Shown here piece after piece: positions 17,013 to 26,425 of a DNA stretch of 64,000 bases. This DNA comes from Flavobacterium sp. (GTDB lineage Bacteria; Bacteroidota; Bacteroidia; Flavobacteriales; Flavobacteriaceae): the NCBI RefSeq assembly GCF_024710485.1, contig NZ_JANJUQ010000041.1:24439-88438 (forward strand), written 5' to 3'. Below the pieces are notes generated by a model. That model was not told the DNA's origin, did no database searches, and saw nothing but the letters and a program-made list of their open reading frames with translations. The position numbers and the translations under genes were made by a program. How positions within the stretch are numbered: the first letter of the stretch is position 1; each line of letters starts with the position of its first letter.

Positions 17013-20000
17013 ATGCTGAAAAAAGGGCTTTTATTGTTGATACTATTCACTTTTTCCGGGCTTTCGGCTCAGGAAATCAATTCGCTGTACCGAACCAAAA
17101 AAGTCCTGCCTTCCAAAGATACCATCGCCATTGAAAAAGTCAGCATCAGCCCGAGTTTCTTCAAACTGCTCACTCGTGAAGGCAAAGAAGTCGATACGTC
17201 ATTCTACAAAGTCGATTTTAAAACCGGAAAGTTAGTTTTTAAAAGTAATTTCACGGTCACCGACACCATTACCATTCGCTATTTTAACTATCCGGAATTT
17301 TTAACCAAAACCTACAGCATTTACGACCAAGACAAAGTGGTGCCCAACGAAGCGGGCTTTTTAGTAAAAACCAATCGCTCCGTAAAAAAGTTTGTGCCGT
17401 TTGAAGGCTTAAATACGTCCGGTAGCATTACGCGTGGCGTAACCATCGGGAACAATCAAAATGCTTCGGTTACTTCGAATTTAGATTTACAAATCACCGG
17501 GAAAATCTCCGATAAAGTCTCACTTCGGGCTTCGATTCAGGATTCTAACATTCCGTTGCAGGAAAACGGTTATTCCCAAAAGTTGGATGAATTCGACCAA
17601 ATTTTCATCGAATTGTTTACCGATAAATGGAGCATACGCGCCGGCGATTTATTCTTGGAAAACCGGCAATCGCGTTTCCTTAATTTCAACAAAAAAGTGC
17701 AAGGTTTGGCTACTCGCTTTACCTTAGGCGACGAAGATAATAAAACTGAAATTTTTGCTTCTGCCGCGTTGGTGCGCGGACAATATGCCAGAAGTACTTT
17801 TACCGGTCAGGAAGGCAATCAAGGACCATACAAATTGCGCGGCAATAACGGCGAGTTGTATGTGTTAGTGATTTCGGGTTCGGAAAGGGTTTATGTGAAC
17901 GGAATTCTTAAAAAACGTGGCGAAAATAACGATTATATCATCGACTATAACGCCGGAGAAATCACGTTTACGTCTTTGTTTCCCATCAATTCCGAAATGC
18001 GAATTGTAATCGAATACCAATATTCGGATAGAAATTACACGCGTTTTGTGACCTACGGTGGTGTAAATCATACGGCTAAAAAATGGAGTTTGGGCGGCTA
18101 TTTGTATTCTGAAAACGATGTCAAAAACCAGCCGTTGCAACAAAGTTTGTCGCCGGAACAAGTCGACATACTCAACAACGCCGGAGATGACATCAACCAA
18201 ATGAACGCACCATCGGCTTACCTCGATACGTATTCTGACAATAAAATTTTGTACAAAAAAGTCATTGTAAACGGCGTTGAGGTTTTTGAATATTCGAACA
18301 ACCCGAACGACGAATTGTACAATGTGCGCTTTACTTTAGTCGGCAATAACTTAGGGAACTACATCCTAACCAATACTGCGGCTATCGGAAAAATTTACCA
18401 GTACGTTGAACCGGTAGCCGGCATTCCGCAAGGCAATTACGAGCCGGTAGTGCGATTGGTAGCACCGACGAAAATCCAAATCGCCACTGTTTTAGGGAAA
18501 TACAATCCGAATGAAAAAACCGTAGTTGATTTTGAATTGGGCGTGAGCAACAACGACCAAAATTTGTTTTCTGCTTTAGACGATGAAGACAATAAAGGTG
18601 TAGCCGGAAAGCTCAATTTCAAACAACGATTGCTAACCAAAAAATGGCAAGTGGATGCGTTTGGGAATTACCAATTGGTGCAGGAAAATTTCAGAACCAT
18701 TGAGCGTTTGTTTAATATCGAATTCAACCGCGACTGGAACTTGACCACTTTCTCCGGAAATCAGAGTTTAATTGTGAACGGCTTGGATTTTATCCTGCCG
18801 CAAAAAGGGAAGTTGACCTATCAATTCGAGAAATTGGATTTTTCCAAAAGCTTTAGCGGTAATTGCCATTCGGTAAATGGATTTTTCAAACTCAACCAAT
18901 GGAGTTTACAACAAAATACCAGCGTATTGAACAGTGACGGGAATTTTGCCAAATCAACTTTCATCCGAAATCAATCGCAAGCGCGCTATCATTTTAAAAA
19001 GAATTGGATTGGCGGAACGTTACGTTTGGAAGATAATAAAGAGCGTTTGGCGGCGACCAACCAGTTGTCTACTTTAAGCCAGAAGTTTACCGAATACGGT
19101 GCTTTTGTCGGCCGAGGAGATAGTACCAAAGTCTTTGTAGAGCTAGGCTATTTGCAAAGGGTAAACGACAGTTTGCAAAACGGCTCGGTAAAAAGAGTCA
19201 ACACTTCGCAATCGTATTACTTAAAATCACGTCTGATTCAAAACGACAAAACCAATCTATCTTTGTTTGTCAATTACCGCAATCTGAAATTTGAAGCCGC
19301 CGACCGCGAAAACGAACCGTCGCTCAACTCCAGATTGTTGTACAACGATCAGTTTTTTAAGCAAAAGATGCAAGTTAGCACCGCTTACGAAAACACTTCG
19401 GGAACCATTGCGCAACAGGAATTTACCTATTTGGAAGTCGAACCCGGGCAAGGTGTTTTCACTTGGATTGATTACAACAACAACGGGATTCAGGAGTTGC
19501 AGGAGTTTGAAGTCGCGCCTTTTCCCGACCAAGCCAAATATGTTCGGGTGTTTTTGCCGAACCAAGTTTTTGTAAAAACGCATCAAAATAAATTCTCGCA
19601 GTCGCTCACTTTAAATCCGGCGCAGTGGCAAAACGCCAAAGGATTTAAAAAGTTCCTCTCGCATTTTTACAATCAAACATCCTATTTAATCGAACGCAAA
19701 ATAAGGAGAGAAGGCGGCAATTTCGATTTGAATCCGCTACCTAATAATGCAGACAACCAATTAGGATTGAATACCAGTTTCCGAAACAGTTTCTTTTACA
19801 ATCGCGGGAAGCAAAAGCATTCGGTTACCTATAATTATACCCAAAACGAACTCCGCGCCTTGCTTACAGTAGGTTCACAATCCAGTCAAAATCAATCGCA
19901 TCAGTTGCAGTATACGCATTTACTTAAGAATGTTTGGTTGTTTAATTTCGGAACAAAAATCAACCAAAGCGGATTGACCTCGGAGAATTATGAAAGTAAG

Positions 20001-20411
20001 AATTTTAAAGTCGAGGGCTATCAAATCAACCCGAAGATTTCCTATTTATTCAGCAAAAATGCGAGCTGGGATATTTTTTACGAATACCAAAACAAAGAAA
20101 ATCTACAAGGAAACAGGGAAACCTTGGCGCAGCAACGATTTGGAACTTCATTTTCTTATGCGGGCGAAAAGAAGATCACAGCCAACGGCGAATTCTCTCT
20201 TTATCAAAATACGTTTGAAGGTGATGCCTCTCAGCCGGTAGCTTTTCAAATGTTGGAAGGCTTGCGTCCGGGCCGAAACCTTACCTGGCGTTTGTTGTTG
20301 CAAAAGAATTTAACGCAATATCTCGATATTAATATCAATTACCAAGGGCGAAAATCCGAGACTAGCCAAACCATTCATACCGGAAATGTACAATTGAGAG
20401 CGTATTTTTAG
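17013..20411 (+). CDS. Giant outer-membrane beta-barrel protein of unknown function
   Basis: A 1132-residue exported protein with a signal peptide (MLKKGLLLLILFTFSGLSAQ). Residues about 20-330 contain beta-rich segments and the motif GSERVYVNGILKKRG...NDYIIDYNAGEITFT, followed by EYQYSDRNYTR. This motif recurs in large Bacteroidota surface proteins. The remainder has the alternating aromatic/polar pattern of barrel strands and ends in a Phe (QLRAYF), the usual outer-membrane insertion signal. It has no TonB plug or CarboxypepD domain. The closest memory is of large conserved Bacteroidota outer-membrane proteins without assigned function; SprA is far longer. Transcribed alone. Confidence 0.82.
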   Translation: MLKKGLLLLILFTFSGLSAQEINSLYRTKKVLPSKDTIAIEKVSISPSFFKLLTREGKEVDTSFYKVDFKTGKLVFKSNFTVTDTITIRYFNYPEFLTKTYSIYDQDKVVPNEAGFLVKTNRSVKKFVPFEGLNTSGSITRGVTIGNNQNASVTSNLDLQITGKISDKVSLRASIQDSNIPLQENGYSQKLDEFDQIFIELFTDKWSIRAGDLFLENRQSRFLNFNKKVQGLATRFTLGDEDNKTEIFASAALVRGQYARSTFTGQEGNQGPYKLRGNNGELYVLVISGSERVYVNGILKKRGENNDYIIDYNAGEITFTSLFPINSEMRIVIEYQYSDRNYTRFVTYGGVNHTAKKWSLGGYLYSENDVKNQPLQQSLSPEQVDILNNAGDDINQMNAPSAYLDTYSDNKILYKKVIVNGVEVFEYSNNPNDELYNVRFTLVGNNLGNYILTNTAAIGKIYQYVEPVAGIPQGNYEPVVRLVAPTKIQIATVLGKYNPNEKTVVDFELGVSNNDQNLFSALDDEDNKGVAGKLNFKQRLLTKKWQVDAFGNYQLVQENFRTIERLFNIEFNRDWNLTTFSGNQSLIVNGLDFILPQKGKLTYQFEKLDFSKSFSGNCHSVNGFFKLNQWSLQQNTSVLNSDGNFAKSTFIRNQSQARYHFKKNWIGGTLRLEDNKERLAATNQLSTLSQKFTEYGAFVGRGDSTKVFVELGYLQRVNDSLQNGSVKRVNTSQSYYLKSRLIQNDKTNLSLFVNYRNLKFEAADRENEPSLNSRLLYNDQFFKQKMQVSTAYENTSGTIAQQEFTYLEVEPGQGVFTWIDYNNNGIQELQEFEVAPFPDQAKYVRVFLPNQVFVKTHQNKFSQSLTLNPAQWQNAKGFKKFLSHFYNQTSYLIERKIRREGGNFDLNPLPNNADNQLGLNTSFRNSFFYNRGKQKHSVTYNYTQNELRALLTVGSQSSQNQSHQLQYTHLLKNVWLFNFGTKINQSGLTSENYESKNFKVEGYQINPKISYLFSKNASWDIFYEYQNKENLQGNRETLAQQRFGTSFSYAGEKKITANGEFSLYQNTFEGDASQPVAFQMLEGLRPGRNLTWRLLLQKNLTQYLDININYQGRKSETSQTIHTGNVQLRAYF

Positions 20412-20473
20412 GTGGAATGATTTTTGGAAGTGTTTTTTTAGTAATTTTAATCACCAACTAAAAAGTTAACATT

Positions 20474-20956
20474 ATGAGAAAAGTATTTTTATTGTGCTTT
20501 TTGTTTGCCTTTATCGCAAACGCCACGGCACAGGAAACCAAAGCTAAAAAAGCAAAAGCTAAAACAGAGCAAGCCGCTAAAGACAAAGCTGAAAAAGAAA
20601 CCAAGTCTGCCACGCCTTTGAAAAAAGACGGAACGCCCGACAAGCGTTTCAAAAAAAGCAATGTGCCTTTGAAAAAGGACGGTACTCCGGACAAGCGTTT
20701 CAAATCGAAAGACAATAATGCTTCAGTAAAAGGCGAAATGAAATCGGCGGAAGGCAAAGCTAAATCGGAGGCCAATAAAGCAGAAGCTAAAGCCAAAAAA
20801 GAAGTCAAAGAAAGAGAGTCGAAAGAAAAAGCGCCAAAAAACAACAAAGACAAAGTAACGGGTTCTTATAAAGGTAAAAAAGTGTACACCGGACCTAGAG
20901 GCGGTAAATATTACATCAATAAAAACGGAAACAAAACCTATATTTCCGAAGACTAA
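20474..20956 (+). CDS. Secreted Lys-rich protein with PBCV-type basic adaptor repeats
   Basis: A 160-residue exported protein. A signal peptide (cleavage probably after Ala19) is followed by a Lys/Ala/Glu-rich helix, two copies of PLKKDGTPDKRFK (48-60 and 65-77), another charged helix (about 82-127), and a C-terminal module KGKKVYTGPRGGKYYINKNG (about 133-152) ending YISED. The repeats match the short 'PBCV-specific basic adaptor' motif known from chloroviruses and scattered bacteria, whose role is unproven. Strong positive charge suggests binding to DNA, LPS or another polyanion. A hairpin terminator follows at 20985. Confidence 0.85.
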   Translation: MRKVFLLCFLFAFIANATAQETKAKKAKAKTEQAAKDKAEKETKSATPLKKDGTPDKRFKKSNVPLKKDGTPDKRFKSKDNNASVKGEMKSAEGKAKSEANKAEAKAKKEVKERESKEKAPKNNKDKVTGSYKGKKVYTGPRGGKYYINKNGNKTYISED

Positions 20957-21303
20957 AAGAGGCTGATTCCTCAATTATATGCTTAAGTGGTTTTCCCATT
21001 CGGAAAGCCACTTTTTTTTGGCCGAAAATCCCATTTTCAGAAGTCGCCGAAATGTTAAAATTTCCCCATCAGTAAATTCTTAACTCCCTTTATTTTAGGG
21101 CTTTTTGTCGATTTTTAAAAAAATAAATTATTGAAAATCAATTAGTTAAAAATTCAATAAAAAGATTGAACAAAGTCCGGTTTTGTTAAAAACTAAAGCC
21201 GATTGTGAATAAGTTTGGCTTTCATTTTACGTTTGGTTTGACAATCTTTGTAACAGACAGATTGAAGAAAAAATCTCCCAAATAATCCAAAAAAAGAATC
21301 AAA
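20957..21303 (+). other. Intergenic region before nrdB
   Basis: This 347-bp gap holds a terminator for the previous gene and a long AT-rich leader. A candidate promoter is a -7 TACGTTTG at 21228-21235 with a -33 TTG at 21203-21205 (22-bp spacing). I looked for paired NrdR boxes and saw no convincing pair. Nothing else is recognisable. Confidence 0.45.
20985..21020 (+). terminator. Terminator after the basic-adaptor gene
   Basis: Stem AAGTGGTTTTCC (20985-20996) with GGAAAGCCACTT, one G-T pair, then a run of T. Confidence 0.85.
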
Positions 21304-22281
21304 ATGGCCGCTATCGAACCAATTTTACAAGAGAACAAAAACCGCTTCGTGATTTTCCCTATCAAACATCATGATATTTGGGATTGGTACAAAAAAATGG
21401 AAGCCAGTTTTTGGACCGCCGAAGAAATCGATTTACACCAAGATTTATCGGACTGGAACAACAAGTTGAATGCTGATGAGAAGTATTTTATCAAGCACAT
21501 TTTAGCTTTTTTTGCGGCTTCTGACGGTATTGTAAACGAAAACTTAGCCGAAAACTTTGTAAACGAAGTACAATATCCCGAAGCCAAATTTTTCTACGGT
21601 TTCCAAATTATGATGGAAAACATCCACAGCGAAACCTATTCGTTGTTGATTGATACCTACGTAAAAGACGAAGCCGAAAAGAACGAGCTTTTTCATGCCA
21701 TTGAGGTGTTTCCGGCGATTATGAAAAAAGCACAATGGGCTTTGCGTTGGATCAAGTCGGATTCGTTTGCCGAAAGATTGATTGCTTTTGCTGCGGTAGA
21801 AGGCATTTTCTTCTCAGGTGCGTTCTGTTCGATTTATTGGTTGAAAAAACGCGGATTGATGCCGGGATTAACCTTCTCTAACGAGTTGATTTCTCGTGAC
21901 GAAGGTGTTCACTGCGACTTTGCCGTACACTTACACAACCATCATTTGGTTAACAAAGTGTCTAAAGAAAGAATTACCGAAATCATTACTGATGCATTGA
22001 ATATTGAGCGCGAATTCATCACCGAATCTTTACCGGTAAGTTTGATCGGTATGAATGCTACTTTAATGACGCAATATTTGGAGTTTGTAGCCGATAGATT
22101 GTTAGTGGAATTAGGCTGTAAAAAAGTCTACAACTCAACCAATCCTTTCGATTTCATGGATATGATTTCACTACAAGGAAAAACCAATTTCTTCGAAAAG
22201 CGCGTGGCCGAATACCAAAAAGCCGGTGTAATGTCGAAAGATACCGAAGATCAAAAAATCAGCTTCGACGCTGACTTCTAA
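21304..22281 (+). CDS. nrdB: Class Ia ribonucleotide reductase, small subunit
   Basis: R2 subunit that holds the di-iron tyrosyl radical used by NrdA to make deoxyribonucleotides. It is of the eukaryote-like type: WTAEEIDL carries the first acidic ligand (Asp43), [17 protein letters not shown] holds Glu105, His108 and the radical Tyr112, and [16 protein letters not shown] holds later ligands. The 325-residue length is typical, and the C-terminal FDADF peptide docks on NrdA. A spacer of 200 bp containing a dispersed repeat separates it from nrdA. Confidence 0.96.
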   Translation: MAAIEPILQENKNRFVIFPIKHHDIWDWYKKMEASFWTAEEIDLHQDLSDWNNKLNADEKYFIKHILAFFAASDGIVNENLAENFVNEVQYPEAKFFYGFQIMMENIHSETYSLLIDTYVKDEAEKNELFHAIEVFPAIMKKAQWALRWIKSDSFAERLIAFAAVEGIFFSGAFCSIYWLKKRGLMPGLTFSNELISRDEGVHCDFAVHLHNHHLVNKVSKERITEIITDALNIEREFITESLPVSLIGMNATLMTQYLEFVADRLLVELGCKKVYNSTNPFDFMDMISLQGKTNFFEKRVAEYQKAGVMSKDTEDQKISFDADF

Positions 22282-22295
22282 AATATGCAGTAGCC

Positions 22296-22369
22296 TAGCC
22301 CGGATGGCAGCGGCATCCTTTTATTTTTGTTGTCAAACAAGAATAAAAGATATAGCGTACAGCCGGAAC
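22296..22369 (+). repeat. Dispersed hairpin element inside the nrdB-nrdA spacer
   Basis: Begins TAGCCCGGAT, continues GGCATCCTTTTATTTTT, and after a TTGTTGTCAAACAA turn returns with AGAATAAAAGATATAGC, ending ACAGCCGGAAC. The two halves pair as an imperfect hairpin. It belongs to the family listed at 12650 and splits the ribonucleotide reductase genes. Confidence 0.7.
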
Positions 22370-22481
22370 AGCTTCTCATAAAACCGCATAAGCATCTTCT
22401 GCAAGTTAAGGGATTAACAAAAAACAAAACAAGTAACTCGAAGTAGCGAAGGGATTCTCTATTTCACAAAACCTAACAAAT

Positions 22482-24905
22482 ATGTACGTAGTAAAAAGAG
22501 ACGGTCACAAGGAACCGGTAATGTTTGACAAAATCACGGATAGAATTAAAAAACTATGCTATGGTTTAAATGAATTGGTAGACGCTGTAAAAGTAGCGAT
22601 GAAAGTTATCGAAGGATTGTATGACGGCGTAACCACTTCCGAACTCGACAACCTGGCTGCTGAAACTGCCGCATCGATGACAGTTACGCACCCGGATTAT
22701 GCCCAATTAGCCGCTCGTATTGCTATTTCCAATTTGCATAAAAACACCAACAAATCGTTCTCGGAAACCATGAACGAAATGTACCACTATGTTAATCCAA
22801 GAACCAACCAAGCGGCACCGCTACTGTCTGAAGAAGTGCACAAGGTAATTCAAGAAAATGCCGAGTTCTTAAACTCACACATCATATACAACCGCGATTT
22901 CAATTACGATTATTTCGGTTTCAAAACCTTAGAGCGTTCGTATTTGCTCAAAATCAACGGCAAAATCGTAGAGCGTCCGCAACACATGTTAATGCGTGTT
23001 TCTGTTGGGATTCACTTAAACGATTTGGATGCGGTAATTGAAACGTACGACTTAATGTCGAAGAAGTTCTTTACCCACGCTACGCCAACTTTATTCAACG
23101 CCGGTACGCCAAAACCGCAAATGTCGTCTTGTTTCTTGTTGTCGATGAAAGACGATAGCATCGATGGCATTTATGATACGCTAAAAAACACCGCTAAAAT
23201 CTCGCAATCAGCTGGAGGAATCGGTTTGTCTATCCACAATGTTCGTGCGACAGGTTCGTACATCCGCGGTACCAACGGAACGTCTAACGGAATTGTGCCA
23301 ATGTTGCGTGTATTCAACGATACCGCGCGTTACGTAGACCAAGGTGGCGGGAAAAGAAAAGGAAGTTTCGCCATTTACTTAGAAACTTGGCATGCGGATA
23401 TCTTTGAATTCCTCGACTTGAAAAAGAACACCGGAAAAGAAGAGATGCGTGCGCGTGACTTATTCTTTGCCATGTGGACGTCGGATTTGTTCATGAAACG
23501 CGTGGAAGAAGACTCGCATTGGACCTTAATGTGTCCCAACGAATGTCCGGGCTTGTACGATGTTTACGGCGACGAATTTGAGGCGTTGTACACTTCTTAC
23601 GAAGCACAAGGTAAAGGCAGAAAAACAGTAAAAGCGCGTGAACTTTGGGAGAAAATCTTAGAGTCGCAAATCGAAACCGGAACGCCATACATGTTGTACA
23701 AAGATGCTGCGAACCGCAAATCCAATCAAAAGAATTTGGGAACCATTCGCTCTTCTAACTTGTGTACCGAAATTATGGAGTACACTTCCGAAGATGAGAT
23801 TGCCGTGTGTAACTTGGCTTCTATTTCCTTACCAATGTTTGTGGAAAACGGTCAGTTCAACCACGAATTGCTATACAATGTAACCAAGCGCGTAACCCGC
23901 AACTTAAATAAAGTAATCGACCGCAATTACTATCCTGTTAAAGAAGCCGAAAACTCCAATATGCGTCACCGTCCGGTAGGATTGGGCGTACAAGGTTTGG
24001 CCGATGCCTTCATCTTGTTGCGCATGCCGTTCACCAGCGACGAAGCCAAACAATTAAACCAAGACATCTTCGAAACCATGTACTTTGCAGCCGTAACGGC
24101 GTCGATGGAAATGGCCAAAGAAGAAGGTCCATACTCAAGCTTTAAAGGTTCGCCAATTTCAGAAGGTTTGTTCCAACACAACCTCTGGAACATCAAAGAC
24201 GAAGAATTGTCCGGCCGTTGGGATTGGGCAAGTTTGCGCAAAGAAGTAATGCAACACGGCGTAAGAAACTCTTTGTTGATGGCACCAATGCCAACCGCTT
24301 CAACGTCGCAAATCTTAGGCAACAACGAAGCGTTCGAACCATACACCTCTAACATTTACACGCGTCGCGTATTGTCGGGTGAGTTTATTGTAGTCAACAA
24401 ACACTTGTTGGAAGACTTAGTAAAACGCGGTTTGTGGAACGAAGAATTGAAACAGGAAATCATGCGTCACAACGGTTCGGTACAAAATATTGAGCGCATT
24501 CCGGCCGACTTAAAAGAACTTTACAAAACCGTTTGGGAAATGTCAATGAAAGACATCATCGACATGTCGCGTCACCGTGGGTATTTCATCGATCAATCGC
24601 AATCGTTAAACTTGTTCATGCAAGACGCCAACTATGCGAAACTGACATCGATGCACTTCTATGCTTGGAAAAGCGGCTTAAAAACCGGTATGTACTACCT
24701 CAGAACCAAAGCCGCGGTAGACGCTATCAAGTTCACCTTAAGCAACGATAAAAAAGCAGAACCAATCGCCGAACCGGTAGCTGTAGAAGTAGTAGCACCA
24801 ACCGAAAACGGAGAAATGACCGCCGAAGATTTTGCCGCTATGGTAGAACGCGCTCGTGCCGCCGCCGCCAATGGTGGTGACGACTGCGAAATGTGCGGAT
24901 CGTAA
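22482..24905 (+). CDS. nrdA: Class Ia ribonucleotide reductase, large subunit
   Basis: Catalytic R1 subunit, 807 residues, that reduces ribonucleoside diphosphates. The N-terminal ATP-cone ([22 protein letters not shown]) carries the activity site. Core motifs include [15 protein letters not shown] with a catalytic Cys, [30 protein letters not shown] and [19 protein letters not shown]-terminal flexible tail ends DDCEMCGS, the redox-active Cys pair. Order nrdB then nrdA is the reverse of E. coli. A hairpin terminator follows. Confidence 0.97.
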   Translation: MYVVKRDGHKEPVMFDKITDRIKKLCYGLNELVDAVKVAMKVIEGLYDGVTTSELDNLAAETAASMTVTHPDYAQLAARIAISNLHKNTNKSFSETMNEMYHYVNPRTNQAAPLLSEEVHKVIQENAEFLNSHIIYNRDFNYDYFGFKTLERSYLLKINGKIVERPQHMLMRVSVGIHLNDLDAVIETYDLMSKKFFTHATPTLFNAGTPKPQMSSCFLLSMKDDSIDGIYDTLKNTAKISQSAGGIGLSIHNVRATGSYIRGTNGTSNGIVPMLRVFNDTARYVDQGGGKRKGSFAIYLETWHADIFEFLDLKKNTGKEEMRARDLFFAMWTSDLFMKRVEEDSHWTLMCPNECPGLYDVYGDEFEALYTSYEAQGKGRKTVKARELWEKILESQIETGTPYMLYKDAANRKSNQKNLGTIRSSNLCTEIMEYTSEDEIAVCNLASISLPMFVENGQFNHELLYNVTKRVTRNLNKVIDRNYYPVKEAENSNMRHRPVGLGVQGLADAFILLRMPFTSDEAKQLNQDIFETMYFAAVTASMEMAKEEGPYSSFKGSPISEGLFQHNLWNIKDEELSGRWDWASLRKEVMQHGVRNSLLMAPMPTASTSQILGNNEAFEPYTSNIYTRRVLSGEFIVVNKHLLEDLVKRGLWNEELKQEIMRHNGSVQNIERIPADLKELYKTVWEMSMKDIIDMSRHRGYFIDQSQSLNLFMQDANYAKLTSMHFYAWKSGLKTGMYYLRTKAAVDAIKFTLSNDKKAEPIAEPVAVEVVAPTENGEMTAEDFAAMVERARAAAANGGDDCEMCGS

Positions 24906-24929
24906 TTAAAAAATAAAACAACAATTTAG

Positions 24930-24961
24930 AAAAACAGCTGTCGTTAGATGGCTGTTTTTTG
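24930..24961 (+). terminator. Terminator after nrdA
   Basis: Stem AAAAACAGC (24930-24938) and GCTGTTTTT (24951-24959) with a 12-base loop and a T-run. Confidence 0.8.
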
Positions 24962-24970
24962 ATTAATTTT

Positions 24971-25121
24971 AGGAGCTATTTCCCGCTTTCCGCAGTATCT
25001 TTTTTGTCACATCGAGCGCAGTCGAGATGCTGGGTTGTCAAAAAAGGATACTTGCTCTAAATGCAAAGCATTCACTGAACATCAATGAAATGTTTTTAAT
25101 TTAGTGAAGTAATCGGGGCTA
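24971..25121 (-). repeat. Dispersed hairpin element, reverse orientation, with nested CGAGCGCAGTCGAG repeat
   Basis: Read on the minus strand it starts TAGCCCCGATTAC, passes TATCCTTTTTTGAC and returns with GACAAAAAAGATACTGCGGA, ending AAAGCGGGA. Its hairpin loop holds GTCACATCGAGCGCAGTCGAGATG (25006-25029), a member of a different short dispersed repeat. Its outer part (TTCACTGAAC, AAATGCAAAGCATT) is shared with the element at 52551. Confidence 0.75.
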
Positions 25122-25126
25122 GGGCC

Positions 25127-25155
25127 AATCCCGTTAGGGATTTAATATCGGTAAA
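25127..25155 (+). repeat. Solitary REP-like palindrome before the gene at 25158
   Basis: Contains the palindrome ATCCCGTTAGGGAT followed by TTAATATCGGTAA, the same core as the REP arrays flanking the RAYT gene at 38.8 kb. It ends two bases before the ATG of the next gene. Confidence 0.8.
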
Positions 25156-25157
25156 CC

Positions 25158-25382
25158 ATGTCAAAACAAAAAAAAGGAGTCTACACCGGCATCATCCAAA
25201 AAGATGAAAACGGTAATTATTATTGCGGCGAGTATTTATTGGATTACCAATATACCGAAGCAAATTTTAAAGTTGGAGACGAAATCAATATCAAATCCGT
25301 CGTTGCCAATCCCAGCGATAAAAGCTACAACCAATACCCAAAGAAATCCCGACATTTCTTCTTGGCCAACGAAAAAGAGTAA
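25158..25382 (+). CDS. Hypothetical protein, 74 residues
   Basis: A small soluble protein, Tyr- and Lys-rich (GVYTGIIQKDENGNYYCGEYLL, then FKVGDEINIKS), looking like one small beta domain; not recognised. It precedes the RDD gene by three bases and probably forms an operon with it and the following GNAT gene. A REP hairpin abuts the start codon, leaving almost no leader between repeat and gene. A Met at residue 1 is the only good start. Confidence 0.72.
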   Translation: MSKQKKGVYTGIIQKDENGNYYCGEYLLDYQYTEANFKVGDEINIKSVVANPSDKSYNQYPKKSRHFFLANEKE

Positions 25383-25385
25383 CGC

Positions 25386-25892
25386 ATGAGCAATCGTCAA
25401 TATACCATACCCGACGAAATTATCGCCTCTAACGGAAAGCGATTTGCAAACGTTGTTATCGATTATGTGGCCCGTTTGGGACTAACATTCGTTATCGGGA
25501 TGATAGCTGCTATGATTGGTGTTTTAACCGGAAATGAAGAAATACTGATCTTTTTCCAAAATATCACACGCATTCAAGAACTTACCATTGGTTTGGTAGT
25601 ATTGCTGGTATATTATAATATTTTCGAAATCTTTTTCGGTACTACAGTTGGCAAACTCATGACCAAAACCGTAGTGGTAGACGAATACGGCGAAAAACCA
25701 GTGGCCAATGCAATCTTAATTCGCAGTTTGTGCCGCTTGATTCCGTTCGAATTCTTCTCCTTTTTCGGAACGCCTTGTGTAGGTTGGCACGATAGTTTGT
25801 CTAAAACCTATGTGGTTAACAAAGAGGAATTGCGCATCAGCAAAGAGTTGTTCCATTCGTTTGAAGAAATTGGAGAAAACCAGGAAGCCTAA
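25386..25892 (+). CDS. RDD family membrane protein
   Basis: A 168-residue integral membrane protein of the RDD family (role unknown; some members affect ion transport). The motif FANVVIDYVARLGLTFVIG near residues 16-34 has the Asp and Arg of the family name, and TTVGKLMTKTVVVDEYG plus IRSLCRLIPFEF are the later family motifs, joined by two or three transmembrane helices. The stop overlaps the GNAT start by one base. Confidence 0.88.
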   Translation: MSNRQYTIPDEIIASNGKRFANVVIDYVARLGLTFVIGMIAAMIGVLTGNEEILIFFQNITRIQELTIGLVVLLVYYNIFEIFFGTTVGKLMTKTVVVDEYGEKPVANAILIRSLCRLIPFEFFSFFGTPCVGWHDSLSKTYVVNKEELRISKELFHSFEEIGENQEA

Positions 25893-26344
25893 TGATACAA
25901 CTGATTCGTACTACTTCAGACCGTCCCGACTTCGGACAGTTAGTAGCCGAGTTAGATGCTTATTTGCGTGTTTTAGATGGTGACGACCACGAGTTTTACG
26001 CCCAATTCAATAAAAGCAGTTTGCTTAAAAATGCGCTGATTGTTTATGACAATGAGTTTCCGGTTGGCATTGGAGCTTACAAAGAATACGACTCGAAAAC
26101 CGCCGAAATCAAACGCATGTATACTCGTCCGGATTATCGTGGCAAAGGCATCGCCAAAGCCATTATAACCGAATTAGAACTTTGGGCCAAAGAGGAAGGC
26201 TATACAATGGCCATACTCGAAACCGGTCACCTGCAAAAAGACGCCATCGGGTTGTACCAAAAGCTAGGCTATGAAATCACTGAAAATTTCGGGCAATACA
26301 TAGGCGTGGAAAACAGCGTTTGTATGAAGAAAATTCTAAATTAA
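25892..26344 (+). CDS. GNAT family N-acetyltransferase
   Basis: A 150-residue acetyltransferase with the acetyl-CoA loop RMYTRPDYRGKGIAKAII around residues 74-91 and a C-terminal LETGHLQKDAIGLYQKLGYE. The profile resembles small-molecule acetyltransferases; substrate unknown. It is the last of a three-gene operon (hypothetical, RDD, GNAT) and its start overlaps the RDD stop. A short CTGAGCGCAGTCGAAG repeat lies between it and dgt. Confidence 0.88.
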   Translation: MIQLIRTTSDRPDFGQLVAELDAYLRVLDGDDHEFYAQFNKSSLLKNALIVYDNEFPVGIGAYKEYDSKTAEIKRMYTRPDYRGKGIAKAIITELELWAKEEGYTMAILETGHLQKDAIGLYQKLGYEITENFGQYIGVENSVCMKKILN

Positions 26345-26370
26345 AACGTATTTTTGGTTACAACTATATT

Positions 26371-26394
26371 GTCACCCTGAGCGCAGTCGAAGGG
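26371..26394 (+). repeat. Short dispersed palindrome (CCCTGAGCGCAGTCGAAGGG)
   Basis: A 24-bp sequence with complementary CCCT and AGGG ends around GAGCGCAGTCGA, located 31 bp before the dgt start. Related copies are at 25006, 39568 (reverse) and 63458 (reverse). Confidence 0.7.
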
Positions 26395-26425
26395 CTTATA
26401 TTTAAAATCTAAAATTTAATATTGT

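Noticed and set aside
20957..21303. NrdR operator pair before nrdB
   Set aside because: I saw no pair of ACACwATATATwGTGT-like boxes at the right spacing.
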